Source: an uncultured Acetatifactor sp. (GTDB taxonomy: Bacteria; Bacillota; Clostridia; Lachnospirales; Lachnospiraceae). Taken from it: a stretch of DNA of 28,790 nucleotides. The translations under genes were made by a program, and so were the position numbers. Shown here piece after piece: positions 23,064 to 28,790 of the stretch. Positions within the stretch are counted from its first letter, which is position 1; every line of letters starts with the position of its first letter. The notes beneath the pieces are model-generated. The model did no database searches. It saw only the letters and a list, made by a program, of their open reading frames with translations, and had not been told where the DNA came from. The stretch is from contig CAJTSE010000028.1 in NCBI GenBank assembly GCA_910578815.1, forward strand, positions 1 through 28,790. Reading direction: 5' to 3'.

Positions 23064-23777
23064 TTACGTCAGTTCTTCCGTTGTTTTCATTGTCTGACAG
23101 ATTTCCCATGCCATTCTGCCAAGCAGGCTTGCAGATAAAATGATCCACCAGTGAATGTAAGAAAACTGATAAATAAAATCGGCAATCAGGTGCAGCCCGA
23201 AGTTTCCCACGCTTACCAGCACTGCGGCGCACATACAGCCATAAAGTCCCTCCCTGCCGTGAAAACGGCGGGTAAGCCACAGGCTGGCATTTACCGTCAG
23301 CAGATAGGGAACAAGCAGGTAGATTCCCGTCTGGAGCAGGGACAGATTGCCGCCGCGGCATAAGGGGATTAGGCAGCATATGACAAGTCCGTCAAGCAGT
23401 CCCAGAATACTCATCCGTGCCAGCACTACGCTTTTTAAGGAAAATCTTGCGGACATTTCAAGTTCCTGCATCCCATACGTTGCGGAACGTGTGCTTTCCG
23501 CCACTGCCAACAGGCCGAGGAAGGGGATCAGTGCAGACAGGACCCATAAGGTATTTGGATTCATATGGCGGGCGCCTGCCAGCGCAGGCAGCGGAAACAG
23601 CAGGGACAGCAGCAGGATCCGCTTTCGAAGCCAGAAAAACTGTGCAATAACAAACTGCCGTGTACTGATACTGATCTGAGACCGGGCGAGAGTTTGTAAA
23701 AACCGGTTTTTTTCCTGCCGGTCGGGAGAGCGAACTTCAAAGGCTTTTTTCAGCTTTTGTTTTAGCGTTCTGTTCAT
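23064..23777 (-). CDS. Membrane protein of sigma/ABC operon, possible anti-sigma
   Basis: This 237-residue protein has a basic cytoplasmic N-terminus (about 50 residues) and six hydrophobic segments (about 52-68, 74-92, 118-138, 147-165, 178-200 and 205-222). I recognise the recurring gene order (ECF sigma, this membrane protein, ABC ATPase, ABC permease) but not a named domain. The ATG at 23777 overlaps the sigma stop by 4 bases, so translation is coupled. By position it may restrain the sigma factor, or be an accessory transporter subunit. Both are inferences. Confidence 0.75.
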   Translation of the reverse strand: MNRTLKQKLKKAFEVRSPDRQEKNRFLQTLARSQISISTRQFVIAQFFWLRKRILLLSLLFPLPALAGARHMNPNTLWVLSALIPFLGLLAVAESTRSATYGMQELEMSARFSLKSVVLARMSILGLLDGLVICCLIPLCRGGNLSLLQTGIYLLVPYLLTVNASLWLTRRFHGREGLYGCMCAAVLVSVGNFGLHLIADFIYQFSYIHWWIILSASLLGRMAWEICQTMKTTEELT

Positions 23778-24235
23778 TCTGTAAATCCCTCCTTTCTCAA
23801 TTCTTCCTTTAACTGCCTTGCGGCCCTTGTCAGTCTGCGGTAAAGGGCAAAACGCGATATGCCTGTAATTTTACAAATGGAAATAACGGAAATTTCCTGT
23901 ACATACCGCAGAAACAGCAATTCCTGATCTTCTGCGGGAAGCTTATGCATAGCAGCTCGTAAGGCCAGGTTATTGATAATTTCCTCCGATGCGTCACAGA
24001 TTGTGTTTTCCTCCACATCTTCCATACTGTATACCGGCTTTTTCCGGAATTCATCCGCACACAGATTTTTGGCGGTGGCATATAAGTATGGCAGTACTTT
24101 TTCGCTGTCCAGCTTCAGGTTCCGTTTGTAAAATCGAAGAAAGGTTTCCTGGGTTATGTCCTGAGCTAATTGTCGGTCATACATTTTGAAACAGCAATAG
24201 TGGAATATTTTGTCGTATTGTTCTTCCAGATCCAT
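23774..24235 (-). CDS. ECF-type RNA polymerase sigma factor
   Basis: This is a 153-residue sigma-70 family protein. Region 2 covers residues 5-75, with RQLAQDITQETFLRFYK (2.2) and YLYATAKNLCADEFRKK (2.3-2.4). Region 4 covers about 95-150, with LPAEDQELLFLRYVQE and a helix-turn-helix near ICKITGISRFALYRRLTRA. It heads the operon with the membrane protein, ABC ATPase and permease. GGGGGA lies about 11 bases before the ATG, slightly far. A promoter candidate with an embedded TTTAAC/GTTAAA inverted repeat lies 19-47 bp upstream. Self-activation is common for such factors but not shown here. Confidence 0.88.
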   Translation of the reverse strand: MDLEEQYDKIFHYCCFKMYDRQLAQDITQETFLRFYKRNLKLDSEKVLPYLYATAKNLCADEFRKKPVYSMEDVEENTICDASEEIINNLALRAAMHKLPAEDQELLFLRYVQEISVISICKITGISRFALYRRLTRAARQLKEELRKEGFTE

Positions 24236-24253
24236 GGGTCTATATGTCCCCCT

Positions 24254-24282
24254 TTATAATGTTTAACGGATGACACTGTTAA
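24254..24282 (-). promoter_or_regulatory. Promoter of sigma/ABC operon with embedded inverted repeat
   Basis: On the - strand TTAACA (24282-24277), 17 bases, TTATAA (24259-24254). Within it TTTAACAG and CGTTAAA (24283-24262) form an inverted repeat similar to the one before the lipoprotein gene at 15507-15529. It may be an operator overlapping the promoter. Confidence 0.5.
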
Positions 24283-24409
24283 AATGTGCGGGTCAAATTT
24301 TTTAATATACAATTAGTTCGGCATTTTACAGCCTGATGGCAATAACGAGCTGCTGCTTGTGTTACTGTTTCTTAAAAACGGTTTTCTCAAAACGGTCTGT
24401 AGTTTTTAT

Positions 24410-24438
24410 TTGACAATTTAAAAGGGGAATGCTATAAT
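24410..24438 (+). promoter_or_regulatory. thrS: Consensus sigma-A promoter of thrS
   Basis: TTGACA at 24410-24415 and TATAAT at 24433-24438 with exactly 17 bases between, both perfect. Transcription would start near 24445, at the beginning of the T-box leader. Confidence 0.88.
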
Positions 24439-24444
24439 CCTTAC

Positions 24445-24706
24445 CAAGTTGACATAAGAAAAAGCGATGACGGAAACAAGTAGCATATAAATCGCAGACA
24501 GAGAGAGCGTCATATGGTGGAAGGCGCTTATGTGGATCGTATGTGAAAACCATTCCCCAGCTGTAATGCTGAAAGTAGATGTAAGCATTACCGTATATCT
24601 GCGTTAAAGGTTAGGATTTGATAGAATCTGAAGTGAAAAATTAAGGTGGAACCGTGCAGTAAGCACCCTTAAAGGTACAGTATTTGTACTTTTAAGAGTG
24701 CTTTTC
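24445..24706 (+). ncRNA. Threonine T-box riboswitch leader
   Basis: The leader between the promoter and thrS has T-box features in order. A stem I region carries the AAGTAGC element (about 24478-24484), an AGAGAGAG stretch and GGTGGAAGGCGC. A specifier-loop segment GTGAAAACC contains the Thr codon ACC at 24549-24551. An intermediate stem III region follows. The conserved T-box AAGGTGGAACCGTGC is at 24643-24657 and pairs with uncharged tRNA acceptor ends. A terminator follows. Binding of uncharged tRNA-Thr should favour the antiterminator and raise thrS expression when threonine charging is low. This is established for the family; the specifier reading is my own. Confidence 0.92.
24662..24706 (+). 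terminator. T-box intrinsic terminator
   Basis: A long stem pairs AGCAC-CTTAAA-GTAC (24662-24679) with GTAC-TTTAAG-GTGCT (24685-24702), with two mismatches and a short loop, then TTTTCTT. It competes with the antiterminator formed by the T-box sequence just upstream. Confidence 0.88.
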
Positions 24707-24760
24707 TTATGTTAATTAAAAAAATATGAATCAAAAAATTATTTCAGGAGGAAATGAGAG

Positions 24761-26521
24761 ATGAAGATTTTGATGAAAGACGGTTCCGTCAGAGAGGCCG
24801 GCTTCGAAGAAGAATTGGGCAAAAAGGCGTTTTGGCATACCAGCGCGCATATTTTGGCGCAGGCAGTGAAAAGGCTGTATCCAAATACCAAATGCGCAAT
24901 CGGACCGGCCATTGCCGAAGGCTTTTACTATGATTTTGAATTTGATTTTCGCTTTTCGGAAGAATATTTTGCCGAAATAGAAGCGGAGATGAAAAAAATT
25001 GTCCGGGAAAATCTGCAGATGAAACACTTTACGGCAGACCGGGCAGGGGCCAGGCAGGACATGGAAGAACGAAATGAGAGCTATAAGACAGAGCTGTTGG
25101 AAGCGCTGCCTGAACATGAGGAAATCAGCTTTTTCAGGCAGGGAGAATATCTGGAAATGTGTGCCGGGCCTCATGTGGCATACACCAGCGCCATTAAGGC
25201 CTTTAAGCTGTTGTCCGTGGCAGGCGCGTACTGGCGCGGGAATGAAAATAATAAAATGCTTACCAGAATATACGGCATATCCTTTCCGGACGGAGATATG
25301 CTGGAAGAATATTGCAGCCGCCTGGAAGAGGCGAAAAAGCGGGATCACAGAAAACTGGGAAAAGAATTGGGCTTGTTTGCCCTGTTTGAAGAAGGACCGG
25401 GATTTCCTTTTTTTCTTCCCAGGGGACTGATACTGAAAAACCTGTTAATTGATTATTGGAGAAAGCTGCACGCGAGAGAAGGATATGTGGAAATATCCAC
25501 GCCGATCCTGCTGAACCGTCAGCTTTGGGAAACCTCTGGACACTGGGAGCACTATAATGATAAAATGTATACAACCTTAATTGACGGGGAAGATTTTGCT
25601 GTTAAGCCTATGAGCTGTCCGGGGGGGATGCTTGTATATAAGATGGAGCCCCGTTCTTACCGGGAATTTCCCCTGCGGATCGGGGAGCTGGGACTGATAC
25701 ACCGGAATGAAAAATCTGGTACGCTGCATGGCCTAATGCGCGTTCGCTGCTGTACACAGGATGACGCTCATATCTTTATGACGCCGGAGCAGATTCAGGA
25801 TGAGATCAAGGGGGTTGCCCGGCTGATAGATGAGGTATACGCAAACTTTGGGTTTCCATATCATGTAGAGCTGTCCACCAGACCTGAAAATTCTATTGGC
25901 AGCGACGAAGAATGGGAAATGGCTACGGAGGGCTTAAAAAAGGCATTGGAGGATTTGGGCCTTTCCTATGTGATAAATGAGGGAGACGGGGCATTTTATG
26001 GCCCCAAGCTGGATTTCCATCTGGAAGATTCCATCGGCAGAACGTGGCAATGCGGAACGATTCAGCTGGATTTACAGCTGCCCCAGCGTTTTCAGGCGGA
26101 GTATATCGGAGAGGACGGAAACAGGCATCGTCCGGTGATGATCCACAGAGTTATATTTGGTTCTCTGGAAAGATTTATGGGGATTCTGATCGAGCATTTT
26201 GCGGGGAAATTTCCCCTGTGGCTTGCTCCGGTACAGGTTAAAATACTGCCGATTTCGGATAAATATATCGAGTATGTGAGAGAAGTAGAAGCCATCCTGA
26301 AAAAAGAGGGGCTGCGCTGTGAGGTGGATGAAAGGGCTGAGAAAATCGGTTACAAGATCAGGGCGGCACAGCTGGAAAAAATTCCTTATATGCTTATTAT
26401 CGGCGAGAAAGAGGTTCAGTCCGGTAGTGTTTCCGTCCGCAGCAGGGATGGCGGCGATCTGGGAAGCATGTCGGTGGAACGGCTGACGGAGCTTTTACGG
26501 GAAGAGGGTATTTGCATTTAG
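24761..26521 (+). CDS. thrS: Threonyl-tRNA synthetase, short N-terminus
   Basis: This enzyme charges tRNA-Thr with threonine; it is 586 residues against about 640 for the usual form. The editing domain has H26-xxx-H30 and C134-A-G-P-H138. The class II catalytic core holds the Zn ligand C286 (in PMSCPGG), motif 2 R329 with H337 in the QDDAHIF block, and the motif 3 HRVIFGSLERF. A C-terminal anticodon-binding domain follows (about 485-586). The N-terminal TGS domain is reduced to its first strand (ILMKDGSVRE) and runs directly into the editing domain, a short form I associate with Clostridia. Motif 2 reads VRCCTQDD where most enzymes have RGF or RCF. AGGAGG lies 9 bases before the ATG. Expression is set by the T-box leader. 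Confidence 0.97.
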   Translation: MKILMKDGSVREAGFEEELGKKAFWHTSAHILAQAVKRLYPNTKCAIGPAIAEGFYYDFEFDFRFSEEYFAEIEAEMKKIVRENLQMKHFTADRAGARQDMEERNESYKTELLEALPEHEEISFFRQGEYLEMCAGPHVAYTSAIKAFKLLSVAGAYWRGNENNKMLTRIYGISFPDGDMLEEYCSRLEEAKKRDHRKLGKELGLFALFEEGPGFPFFLPRGLILKNLLIDYWRKLHAREGYVEISTPILLNRQLWETSGHWEHYNDKMYTTLIDGEDFAVKPMSCPGGMLVYKMEPRSYREFPLRIGELGLIHRNEKSGTLHGLMRVRCCTQDDAHIFMTPEQIQDEIKGVARLIDEVYANFGFPYHVELSTRPENSIGSDEEWEMATEGLKKALEDLGLSYVINEGDGAFYGPKLDFHLEDSIGRTWQCGTIQLDLQLPQRFQAEYIGEDGNRHRPVMIHRVIFGSLERFMGILIEHFAGKFPLWLAPVQVKILPISDKYIEYVREVEAILKKEGLRCEVDERAEKIGYKIRAAQLEKIPYMLIIGEKEVQSGSVSVRSRDGGDLGSMSVERLTELLREEGICI

Positions 26522-26561
26522 TATATCGTATTTGAGAAACGGAAAGCGGCGGGGTATCAAC

Positions 26562-26984
26562 ATGCGGAATTTTGAGATAGAAAACGAAATGTACAGGCGG
26601 GCCAGGGAGCTGATCGAAAAAAGATACCCTGCAGGCTGGGGCGGGGCAGGAATCGTGCATACCGAAAGGGGGCATTATTTTACAAGCGTTTCCATTGAAA
26701 CGGAAAATGCTTCCACGGTATTATGTATTGAAACCGGCGCCATGCTGGAAGCACATAAATTCGACGAAAAGGTGACGCATTGCATGTGCCTGGTCAGGGA
26801 TGATGAAAAGTCGGATTTTAAGATATTGACTCCCTGTGGCATTTGTCAGGAGAGACTGCGCTATTGGGGAGAGGACGTTCAGGTGGCGGTGACGACGGAG
26901 GATAATTCCCTGCTGTTTGTGGAACTGAAGGAGCTGCAGCCCTATCATTGGACCAGGGCTTATTCAAGGCAGGAGGCATTATAA
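26562..26984 (+). CDS. Cytidine deaminase-like protein (blasticidin-S deaminase type)
   Basis: This 140-residue protein has the zinc deaminase signature: C55-x-E57 (LCIETGAMLEA), with the catalytic glutamate, and P-C92-G-I-C95-Q-E with two Cys zinc ligands. C-x-E instead of H-x-E, the PCGxC spacing and the length fit the tetrameric cytidine deaminase/blasticidin-S deaminase group. The likely reaction is hydrolytic deamination of a cytosine nucleoside; the exact substrate is uncertain. ATG at 26562 is chosen with GGCGGGG upstream; the longer frame starts at 26532. It follows thrS after 40 bp with no visible terminator, so read-through from the T-box transcript is likely. Confidence 0.85.
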   Translation: MRNFEIENEMYRRARELIEKRYPAGWGGAGIVHTERGHYFTSVSIETENASTVLCIETGAMLEAHKFDEKVTHCMCLVRDDEKSDFKILTPCGICQERLRYWGEDVQVAVTTEDNSLLFVELKELQPYHWTRAYSRQEAL

Positions 26985-27174
26985 TGTCGGGGAAACCATT
27001 TAATATATCTTTGGATATACCAATGAAGAAACCAAAGAAGCGATAGAAGAAGTACGACAAATGAAGCGGAATCCTTCTTTTGGAAAAGCTTATACAGATG
27101 TTGATGAAATGATGAGGGAGTTACAAAGGTATGAAAAAAGAGGAATTATTTGCGCCCATCAGAGAAAAATATGA
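26984..27174 (+). pseudogene. Frameshifted C-terminal remnant of RelB/DinJ-type antitoxin
   Basis: Two overlapping frames together rebuild the C-terminal half of a RelB/DinJ antitoxin. Frame A from ATG 26984 reads SGKPFNISLDIP. Frame B from about 27019 reads NEETKEAIEEVRQMKRNP, then SFGKAYTDVDEMMRELQR. In intact family members these segments are continuous (G-x-PF...IPNEET...YTDVDEMM-EL). The switch occurs at about 27021, so one frameshift is present, and the N-terminal ribbon-helix-helix part is missing. Frame B continues past the DinB-like start to TGA at 27172-27174. No toxin gene follows. It is a dead remnant; the DinB-like gene's ribosome binding site and start now lie within it. Confidence 0.72.
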
Positions 27175-27844
27175 GGCGCTGAAATCGGCTTTAAAGGGAA
27201 CGGACCTGGAAAAAATACGGGAATTGACATTAGAAGTTCATGCCATGGTTCATCCAGCAGAAATATCCGGCAGAACGGAAAAAACCATTGCGGATTATGT
27301 TTTGGATTATATGCTGGCGGGAAATCCGAATGTAATCGTGCCGAGAGAGGATTATGATGTGGACCTGCATTATGCAGGAACAAGGAGAGTCCCCATGTGC
27401 TGGCAGTTCTGGCATACCTATCGCATTGAAGATCTGGTAAGCAATATTTTAATGGTCAATCAAAACCAGCTCTTTAATACCCGGTGGCAGCAAAAAATCG
27501 GCGCATCTATTACGGATACCGGAAACGCACTGGAATTTGACCAGGCCGTGGAGTTCGGGAAAGGAATAGATGTGTGGGCGCTGCGCGACTATATGATGGC
27601 AGTGGGAAAGAACACGCGCAGCATTTTGGGCAGCTTAACGCTGGAGCAGATACAATCCATGGTGCCTGAGGAATGGGTAATGAGGATATTGGAGGAAGGC
27701 GGCGTGACGACAGATTTCCGCTCCGTGTGGCTGCTGGTATTCTGGGGCAGACTGACAAGAGGCGGCATGATTTTAACTCCCATGACGGATCATCATATGA
27801 TGCACCTGCCGCCCTGCCTGAATCACCTGCCGATTTTAGACTGA
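27131..27844 (+). CDS. DinB-superfamily protein
   Basis: This 237-residue soluble helical protein looks like the DinB/YfiT four-helix metal-binding superfamily. Candidate metal-ligand histidines are in EVHAMVH near residue 38, FWHTYRIED near 97-105, and a C-terminal DHHMMH cluster near 220. The middle block, LVSNILMVNQNQ then LFNTRW, is typical of helix 3. Superfamily members act as thiol-dependent transferases or stress proteins; which one cannot be said. GGGAG (27116-27120) lies 10 bases before the ATG and belongs to the antitoxin remnant. The 3' end overlaps the convergent acetyltransferase by 9 bases. Confidence 0.7.
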   Translation: MKKEELFAPIREKYEALKSALKGTDLEKIRELTLEVHAMVHPAEISGRTEKTIADYVLDYMLAGNPNVIVPREDYDVDLHYAGTRRVPMCWQFWHTYRIEDLVSNILMVNQNQLFNTRWQQKIGASITDTGNALEFDQAVEFGKGIDVWALRDYMMAVGKNTRSILGSLTLEQIQSMVPEEWVMRILEEGGVTTDFRSVWLLVFWGRLTRGGMILTPMTDHHMMHLPPCLNHLPILD

Positions 27845-28321
27845 AGGACGTATATCCTTTTGAAAATATCTGGATTCAACGCCATCCTCAATCAGGATTT
27901 CCGTATCCTGGAAACAATTTTTTAATAAAACTCTGATGGAGGGAGCATTTGCGGAATAAGTAAATGCTCCGACAGATAGTAAGTTATATTTTACCGTTAT
28001 TTCATCGAGAAATCTTCGCAGCGCTTCCGTTGCAATGCCCTTATTCCAGTATGTTTTGTCAAAGATGCAGTAGCCGATCATGGCATGGCGATCTTCCGGC
28101 TGGATGCAGTAACACCAAATATCCCCGATATAGTTACCGTCCGCATAAATCGTGCGGCCATAGCTGGACGCATTGGGCCACTGTGATTTTTCAAAATCGG
28201 TCAGCGCCTCGCTCTCAGTGGCGGCCTTTTGCGGAAGAAATCTGCGCACCTCCGGGTCACGGGTTTTGTGAAAATAATGGATTACATTTTCTGCTGTGCG
28301 GTCACGTAATTCCAATATCAT
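27836..28321 (-). CDS. GNAT family N-acetyltransferase (RimJ/RimL type)
   Basis: This 161-residue acetyltransferase is of the Acetyltransf_3 type. Strands IGDIWCYC and AMIGYCIFDKTYWNKGIATEAL carry the acetyl-CoA binding pattern (W-N-K-G-I-A-T-E, variant of Q/R-x-x-G-x-G/A). The SANAPSIRVLLKNCF stretch matches the conserved N-x-x-S-x-x-x-x-x-K-x-G/C-F end. Such enzymes acetylate protein N-termini, amino acids or small molecules; the substrate is unknown. GAGGTGAC lies upstream of the ATG at 28321. It converges with the DinB-like gene, overlapping by 9 bases. Confidence 0.85.
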   Translation of the reverse strand: MILELRDRTAENVIHYFHKTRDPEVRRFLPQKAATESEALTDFEKSQWPNASSYGRTIYADGNYIGDIWCYCIQPEDRHAMIGYCIFDKTYWNKGIATEALRRFLDEITVKYNLLSVGAFTYSANAPSIRVLLKNCFQDTEILIEDGVESRYFQKDIRPSV

Positions 28322-28434
28322 TTATAGTTTGTCACCTCTTTCTCATATCTGCCTGTTTAGAAAAACGGAATTTATGGAAATTATAACATGGGTATGCCGA
28401 TGTTTCCAGCATTTATCCGGCGTAGAGATAATAA

Positions 28435-28463
28435 TTGACAAAATAAATGGGTTTTATTATAAT
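28435..28463 (+). promoter_or_regulatory. Consensus sigma-A promoter before small ORF
   Basis: TTGACA at 28435-28440 and TATAAT at 28458-28463 with a 17-base spacer, all consensus. The predicted start near 28470 leaves a leader of about 14 bases before ATG 28484. The rest of the 28322-28434 gap shows no feature. Confidence 0.8.
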
Positions 28464-28483
28464 AATAAAAAATAACCGTCCAG

Positions 28484-28702
28484 ATGAGCGATTGTAGCTT
28501 GGAAAAATATAGGAGATTTCTTTCGATGATAGGAGGGAACGTAATTGAAAAAGAAAATAATTCAATTACATGCTATGAATATCATAGTGTGGACAGGGAT
28601 ATAATATATTGTTCTAAAGGGTGCGGGATTATTTGGGCAGGCGGAACAGAAGAAACAGTATCGCATTCTTTGGATATATGTCCAAGTATAAAACAAAATT
28701 AA
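28484..28702 (+). CDS. Small hypothetical protein with four or five cysteines
   Basis: I do not recognise this protein. The 72-residue frame has C4, C30, then Y-C-S-K-G-C-G near residues 43-47 and IC near 66, with a strand-rich centre. No signal peptide or membrane segment is seen. The start is uncertain: ATG 28484 has no ribosome binding site and would be nearly leaderless behind the consensus promoter. ATG 28526 has AGGAG 10 bases upstream and gives a 58-residue product without the first cysteine. The gene is AT-rich compared with neighbours. The last 88 bases of the window show no feature. Confidence 0.5.
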   Translation: MSDCSLEKYRRFLSMIGGNVIEKENNSITCYEYHSVDRDIIYCSKGCGIIWAGGTEETVSHSLDICPSIKQN

Positions 28703-28790
28703 TTTTTCGATGGAAATCTCTTATGTTTACATATTCCTGAATCAGTGAAACTCAATTGCTTTGAACGCTGACAACTGCATATTTAATCAG

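Noticed and set aside
24375..24395. Direct repeat of AAAACGG before the thrS promoter
   Set aside because: Short and AT-rich, only two copies, partly self-complementary; no regulatory logic visible.
28544..28603. TTG-initiated 19-codon frame behind AGGAGGG inside the small ORF
   Set aside because: Very short, contained in a longer frame, with no supporting features; the AGGAGGG may be coincidence.
1..28790. CRISPR array, tRNA or rRNA genes, insertion sequences
   Set aside because: No regularly spaced repeats, no tRNA-like cloverleaf or rRNA segments, and no transposase-like frames were found.

Overview
The window looks like a piece of chromosome from a gut-type Clostridia species, most likely Lachnospiraceae. 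This is inferred from gene content: many ABC-2 exporters with dedicated regulators, a LytTR/DUF3021 pair, a soluble hybrid histidine kinase, ECF sigma factors paired with membrane proteins, and a T-box-controlled thrS of the short clostridial form. It is also inferred from strong GGAGG ribosome binding sites and TTGACA/TATAAT promoters. No rRNA, tRNA, CRISPR array or insertion sequence was seen.

Left part (1-5124, + strand): an OmpR-type response regulator and its histidine kinase, then an ABC ATPase, an ABC-2 permease and a beheaded second permease. Two promoters, one before the regulator and one before the ATPase, carry TTCAT repeats spaced exactly 11 bp with the same 15 bp offset to the -10. 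This suggests the regulator controls both itself and the exporter. A 245 bp gap packed with five hairpins separates regulator from kinase. Facing it (5166-7771, - strand) is a second exporter operon: LytTR regulator, DUF3021 membrane protein, ABC ATPase, ABC-2 permease. It diverges from a WYL-domain regulator (7944) that precedes a large cytosolic hybrid kinase (8935-11559).

Middle part (11489-16005, - strand): an ECF sigma factor and its probable DUF4179 anti-sigma partner, a 771-residue lipoprotein whose C-terminal half is a sugar-type solute-binding protein, and a small unknown gene. From about 16.0 to 20.8 kb the content is accessory: a decayed YhcG/DUF1016 nuclease fragment, an AAA_14/DUF4143 ATPase, a DUF3781 protein, a membrane-anchored serine hydrolase, an AAC(6')-like acetyltransferase and a Uma2 nuclease-fold protein.

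Right part: a third exporter operon (24235 down to 20833, - strand) runs ECF sigma, unknown membrane protein, ABC ATPase, ABC-2 permease, again with hairpin-filled gaps between genes. Divergent from it is a threonine T-box riboswitch and thrS, followed by a cytidine-deaminase-like gene, a frameshifted remnant of a relB-type antitoxin, a DinB-superfamily protein, a convergent GNAT acetyltransferase and a small cysteine-containing ORF behind a consensus promoter.

The overall theme is three independently regulated ABC-2 export modules (two-component, LytTR/DUF3021, ECF sigma). All three operons contain palindrome clusters in internal gene gaps, and two of these clusters share the same GATTGAAAA arm. 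These palindromes and the TTCAT operators are the least explained signals in the window.
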